A stretch of 7,237 bases of DNA from Christensenellaceae bacterium (lineage in GTDB: Bacteria; Bacillota; Clostridia; Christensenellales; Aristaeellaceae). This document shows positions 5,808-7,237 of this stretch, one piece after another; the stretch's first letter is position 1; every line of letters begins with the position of its first letter. The DNA is taken from positions 1 to 7,237 of the forward strand of contig JADGQP010000127.1 in the NCBI GenBank assembly GCA_017881705.1, given 5' to 3'. A model generated the notes under the pieces. That model made no database searches. It was not told where the DNA came from and was given only the letters and a program-made list of their open reading frames with translations. The position numbers and the translations under genes are program-made.

Positions 5808-5836
5808 TTGTCATTCTCATGGCGGAATGTTATAGT
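5808..5836 (+). promoter_or_regulatory. Near-consensus sigma-A promoter for phnC-phnE
   Basis: TTGTCA (5808-5813, 5 of 6) and TATAGT (5831-5836, 5 of 6) are separated by exactly 17 nt. Transcription would start near 5843, about 28 nt before the phnC ATG. The site lies just after the phnD hairpin, so the ATPase and permease can be transcribed independently of the receptor. Confidence 0.65.
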
Positions 5837-5870
5837 GGAAATGTCCATTTTCTGAATTGAGAGGCTCTTT

Positions 5871-6701
5871 ATGATCGAGTTTATCCATGCCGGAAAAACC
5901 TACCCAAACGGCGTTCAGGGCTTGAAAGATGTCAACCTGAAAATTGAGCAGGGTGAGTTTGTAGCGATTATCGGTCTTTCCGGCGCGGGTAAATCTACCC
6001 TGATCCGCACCATCAACCGGATGATCGACGTAACCGCCGGCAAGGTGATCGTGGACGGCGTGGATGTGATGACGCTTCGCGGCAAGTCCCTTCGTCGGTT
6101 TCGCCGTCATATCGGCATGATTTTCCAATCCTTCAATCTGGTTACGCGCTCCACAGTGGTTAAAAACGTGCTGACCTCGATGGTGCCGGACATGAGTTTT
6201 TTCAGGGCGCTTTTTGGCATTTTTACCAGCAAACAGGAACTGGCGGCTCTGGCTGCGCTGGATAAGGTGGGCATTCTGGACAAAGCCTATACCCGCTGCG
6301 ATCAGCTGTCCGGCGGGCAGCAACAGCGCGTTGCGCTGGCCAGGACGCTAAACCAGAACCCCAGCGTTATCCTGGCGGACGAACCCGTGGCGGCGCTGGA
6401 CCCCGTAACCGCCAACCAGGTTATGTGCGATTTCAAACGCATTAACAAGGAAATGAACATCACCATCCTGATTAACATCCACCATGTCGATTTGGCGTTG
6501 GATTTTGCCGACCGTGTCGTGGGCATCCGTTCCGGCGAGATTGTGTACGACGGGCCGGTGAAGGATGTTACGCAGGAAGTGTTGGACGCAATCTATAACG
6601 GCGCGCCTGTGCCCAAAGCCGCCGACGAGCAGACCGCGTTGGAAGCGGAGCGGATCGCCGCCGTGAAGGCGAAGCAGAACCTGAAGGGGGAGAGCGACTG
6701 A
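5871..6701 (+). CDS. phnC: Phosphonate-type ABC transporter ATP-binding protein (PhnC family)
   Basis: This cytoplasmic ATPase powers the importer. The 276-residue product has every ABC motif: Walker A GLSGAGKST (35-43), Q-loop Gln86 in MIFQSFNLV, signature LSGGQQQR (146-153), Walker B VILADEP (166-172) with catalytic Glu171, D-loop AALDP (174-178) and the H-loop His204 in INIHHVDLA. The opening (FIHAGKTYPNGVQGLKDVNL), the insert between Q-loop and signature (VVKNVLTSMVPDMSFFRALFGIF) and the HxVDLA ending are characteristic of PhnC rather than other importer ATPases. A charged tail of about 25 residues (from 251) follows the domain. GAGAGG at 5859-5864 precedes the ATG by six bases. The stop overlaps the permease start by one base (TGATG), indicating coupling. 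Confidence 0.93.
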   Translation: MIEFIHAGKTYPNGVQGLKDVNLKIEQGEFVAIIGLSGAGKSTLIRTINRMIDVTAGKVIVDGVDVMTLRGKSLRRFRRHIGMIFQSFNLVTRSTVVKNVLTSMVPDMSFFRALFGIFTSKQELAALAALDKVGILDKAYTRCDQLSGGQQQRVALARTLNQNPSVILADEPVAALDPVTANQVMCDFKRINKEMNITILINIHHVDLALDFADRVVGIRSGEIVYDGPVKDVTQEVLDAIYNGAPVPKAADEQTALEAERIAAVKAKQNLKGESD

Positions 6702-7237
6702 TGGCCAGAGCTTCCAACCCCACGGCAGTCAAGCCTCTGCTTTTCGACCGTATTTTTAAGCCGATTACCATGACGGTGGGGGAACGTACCGTACAAAAGC
6801 CACGCTCCCGCACATGGCTAATTTTGCTGGCGCTGACGGCTGCGGTATGGGGGTCGCTGGCGATAACGGGTTTTGATATCGCCATCCTGATTCGCCGCGG
6901 GCACCAGTTTACCGTGATACTCCAAAAGATTTTCAATCCCGACTGGAGCTATTTTTCCAAGGTGTGGCCGCCGCTGCTGGACACGATCAAGATGTCGGTA
7001 ATGGGCTCGGTCATCGGTTCGCTGTTGGCGCTGCCGTATGCCATTTTCGCCTCGGCTAACATTAACCACAACGGTTTTACGGTGGTGGTGCTGCGCGTGC
7101 TGCTCAACATCGTCCGTACCCTGCCGACGCTGGTGATCGCCTCGATCTGCGCGCTGATTTTCAAACTGGGCACTTTTGCGGGCACCGTGGCGATTACCAT
7201 TTTCACTTTCGGAATCGTGACCCGCATGCTCTACGAG
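6701..7237 (+). CDS. phnE: Phosphonate-type ABC transporter permease (PhnE family), N-terminal part (cut by window edge)
   Basis: This is the membrane channel subunit partnering the PhnC ATPase. The frame opens with ATG overlapping the phnC stop and stays open for 179 codons to the right edge. AGGGGGAGAG inside the end of phnC (about 6684-6693) serves as RBS. After a hydrophilic N-terminus of about 37 residues, hydrophobic segments appear at about 39-57, 94-119, 127-151 and 155-173. The family features seen are WPPLLDTIKMSVMGSVIGSL (89-108), LALPYAIFAS (109-118), the hallmark RTLPTLVIASI (139-149, comparable to R-x-I/L-P-E/T-L in PhnE) and the start of the following helix ending RMLYE. The EAA loop that contacts the ATPase lies beyond the window. 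Confidence 0.9.
   Translation, partial: MARASNPTAVKPLLFDRIFKPITMTVGERTVQKPRSRTWLILLALTAAVWGSLAITGFDIAILIRRGHQFTVILQKIFNPDWSYFSKVWPPLLDTIKMSVMGSVIGSLLALPYAIFASANINHNGFTVVVLRVLLNIVRTLPTLVIASICALIFKLGTFAGTVAITIFTFGIVTRMLYE

Noticed and set aside
4655..5848. Long minus-strand open frame (397 codons) opposite phnD
   Set aside because: It is the antisense shadow of the C-ending codons of phnD; the predicted product is a low-complexity Gly/Val/Asp-rich string with no RBS support, while the plus strand has a clear family match.
1..7237. CRISPR array, tRNA, rRNA or a phage-defence cluster
   Set aside because: No regularly spaced repeats, no tRNA-like cloverleaf and no nuclease, helicase or toxin genes other than Mfd and RecO were recognised.

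Overview
The window reads as chromosomal DNA from a moderately GC-rich Firmicute, probably class Clostridia. The main evidence is the minus-strand order purR, glmU-like, pth, mfd, which matches the well-known Bacillus/Clostridium order purR-spoVG-glmU-prs-pth-mfd, but with spoVG and prs missing. The PurR is the Gram-positive type (winged helix plus PRTase domain), which supports this. Assignment below class level would be guesswork.

Left part (1-3568, minus strand): reading in the direction of transcription, purR starts from a TTG codon with a strong RBS. It is followed after 12 nt by a gene that keeps the acetyltransferase beta-helix of GlmU but has a shrunken, degenerate uridylyltransferase half. 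Next come 262 nt of non-coding DNA holding a 165-nt imperfect inverted repeat with perfect 16-nt ends. Then pth overlaps the start of mfd (ATGA). mfd runs off the left edge; about its first 221 codons are present. The set links purine control, cell-wall precursor synthesis, peptidyl-tRNA recycling and transcription-coupled repair, all housekeeping functions.

Middle (3569-3763): a divergent control region between purR and recO. It holds a promoter-like pair for purR with a perfect 15-nt palindrome over its -10, a CCGAACGTTCGG palindrome that contains the PurBox core CCGAAC in both orientations, and an extended -10 promoter for recO. recO (plus strand) encodes the recombination mediator with both zinc-binding CxxC pairs.

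Right part (4487-7237, plus strand): an AT-rich leader, then a phnD-phnC-phnE type ABC importer for phosphonate, phosphite or a similar oxyanion. A lipoprotein binding protein is followed by a strong hairpin and a separate, near-consensus promoter, then the ATPase, and the permease, which overlaps the ATPase stop by one base and is cut by the right edge. No C-P lyase or phosphite dehydrogenase gene is visible, so the substrate and its fate are unknown.

Most of the window is conventional. The points worth a second look are the GlmU-like protein with a decayed catalytic half, the palindromic element sitting where prs is normally found, and the palindromes in the purR/recO control region.
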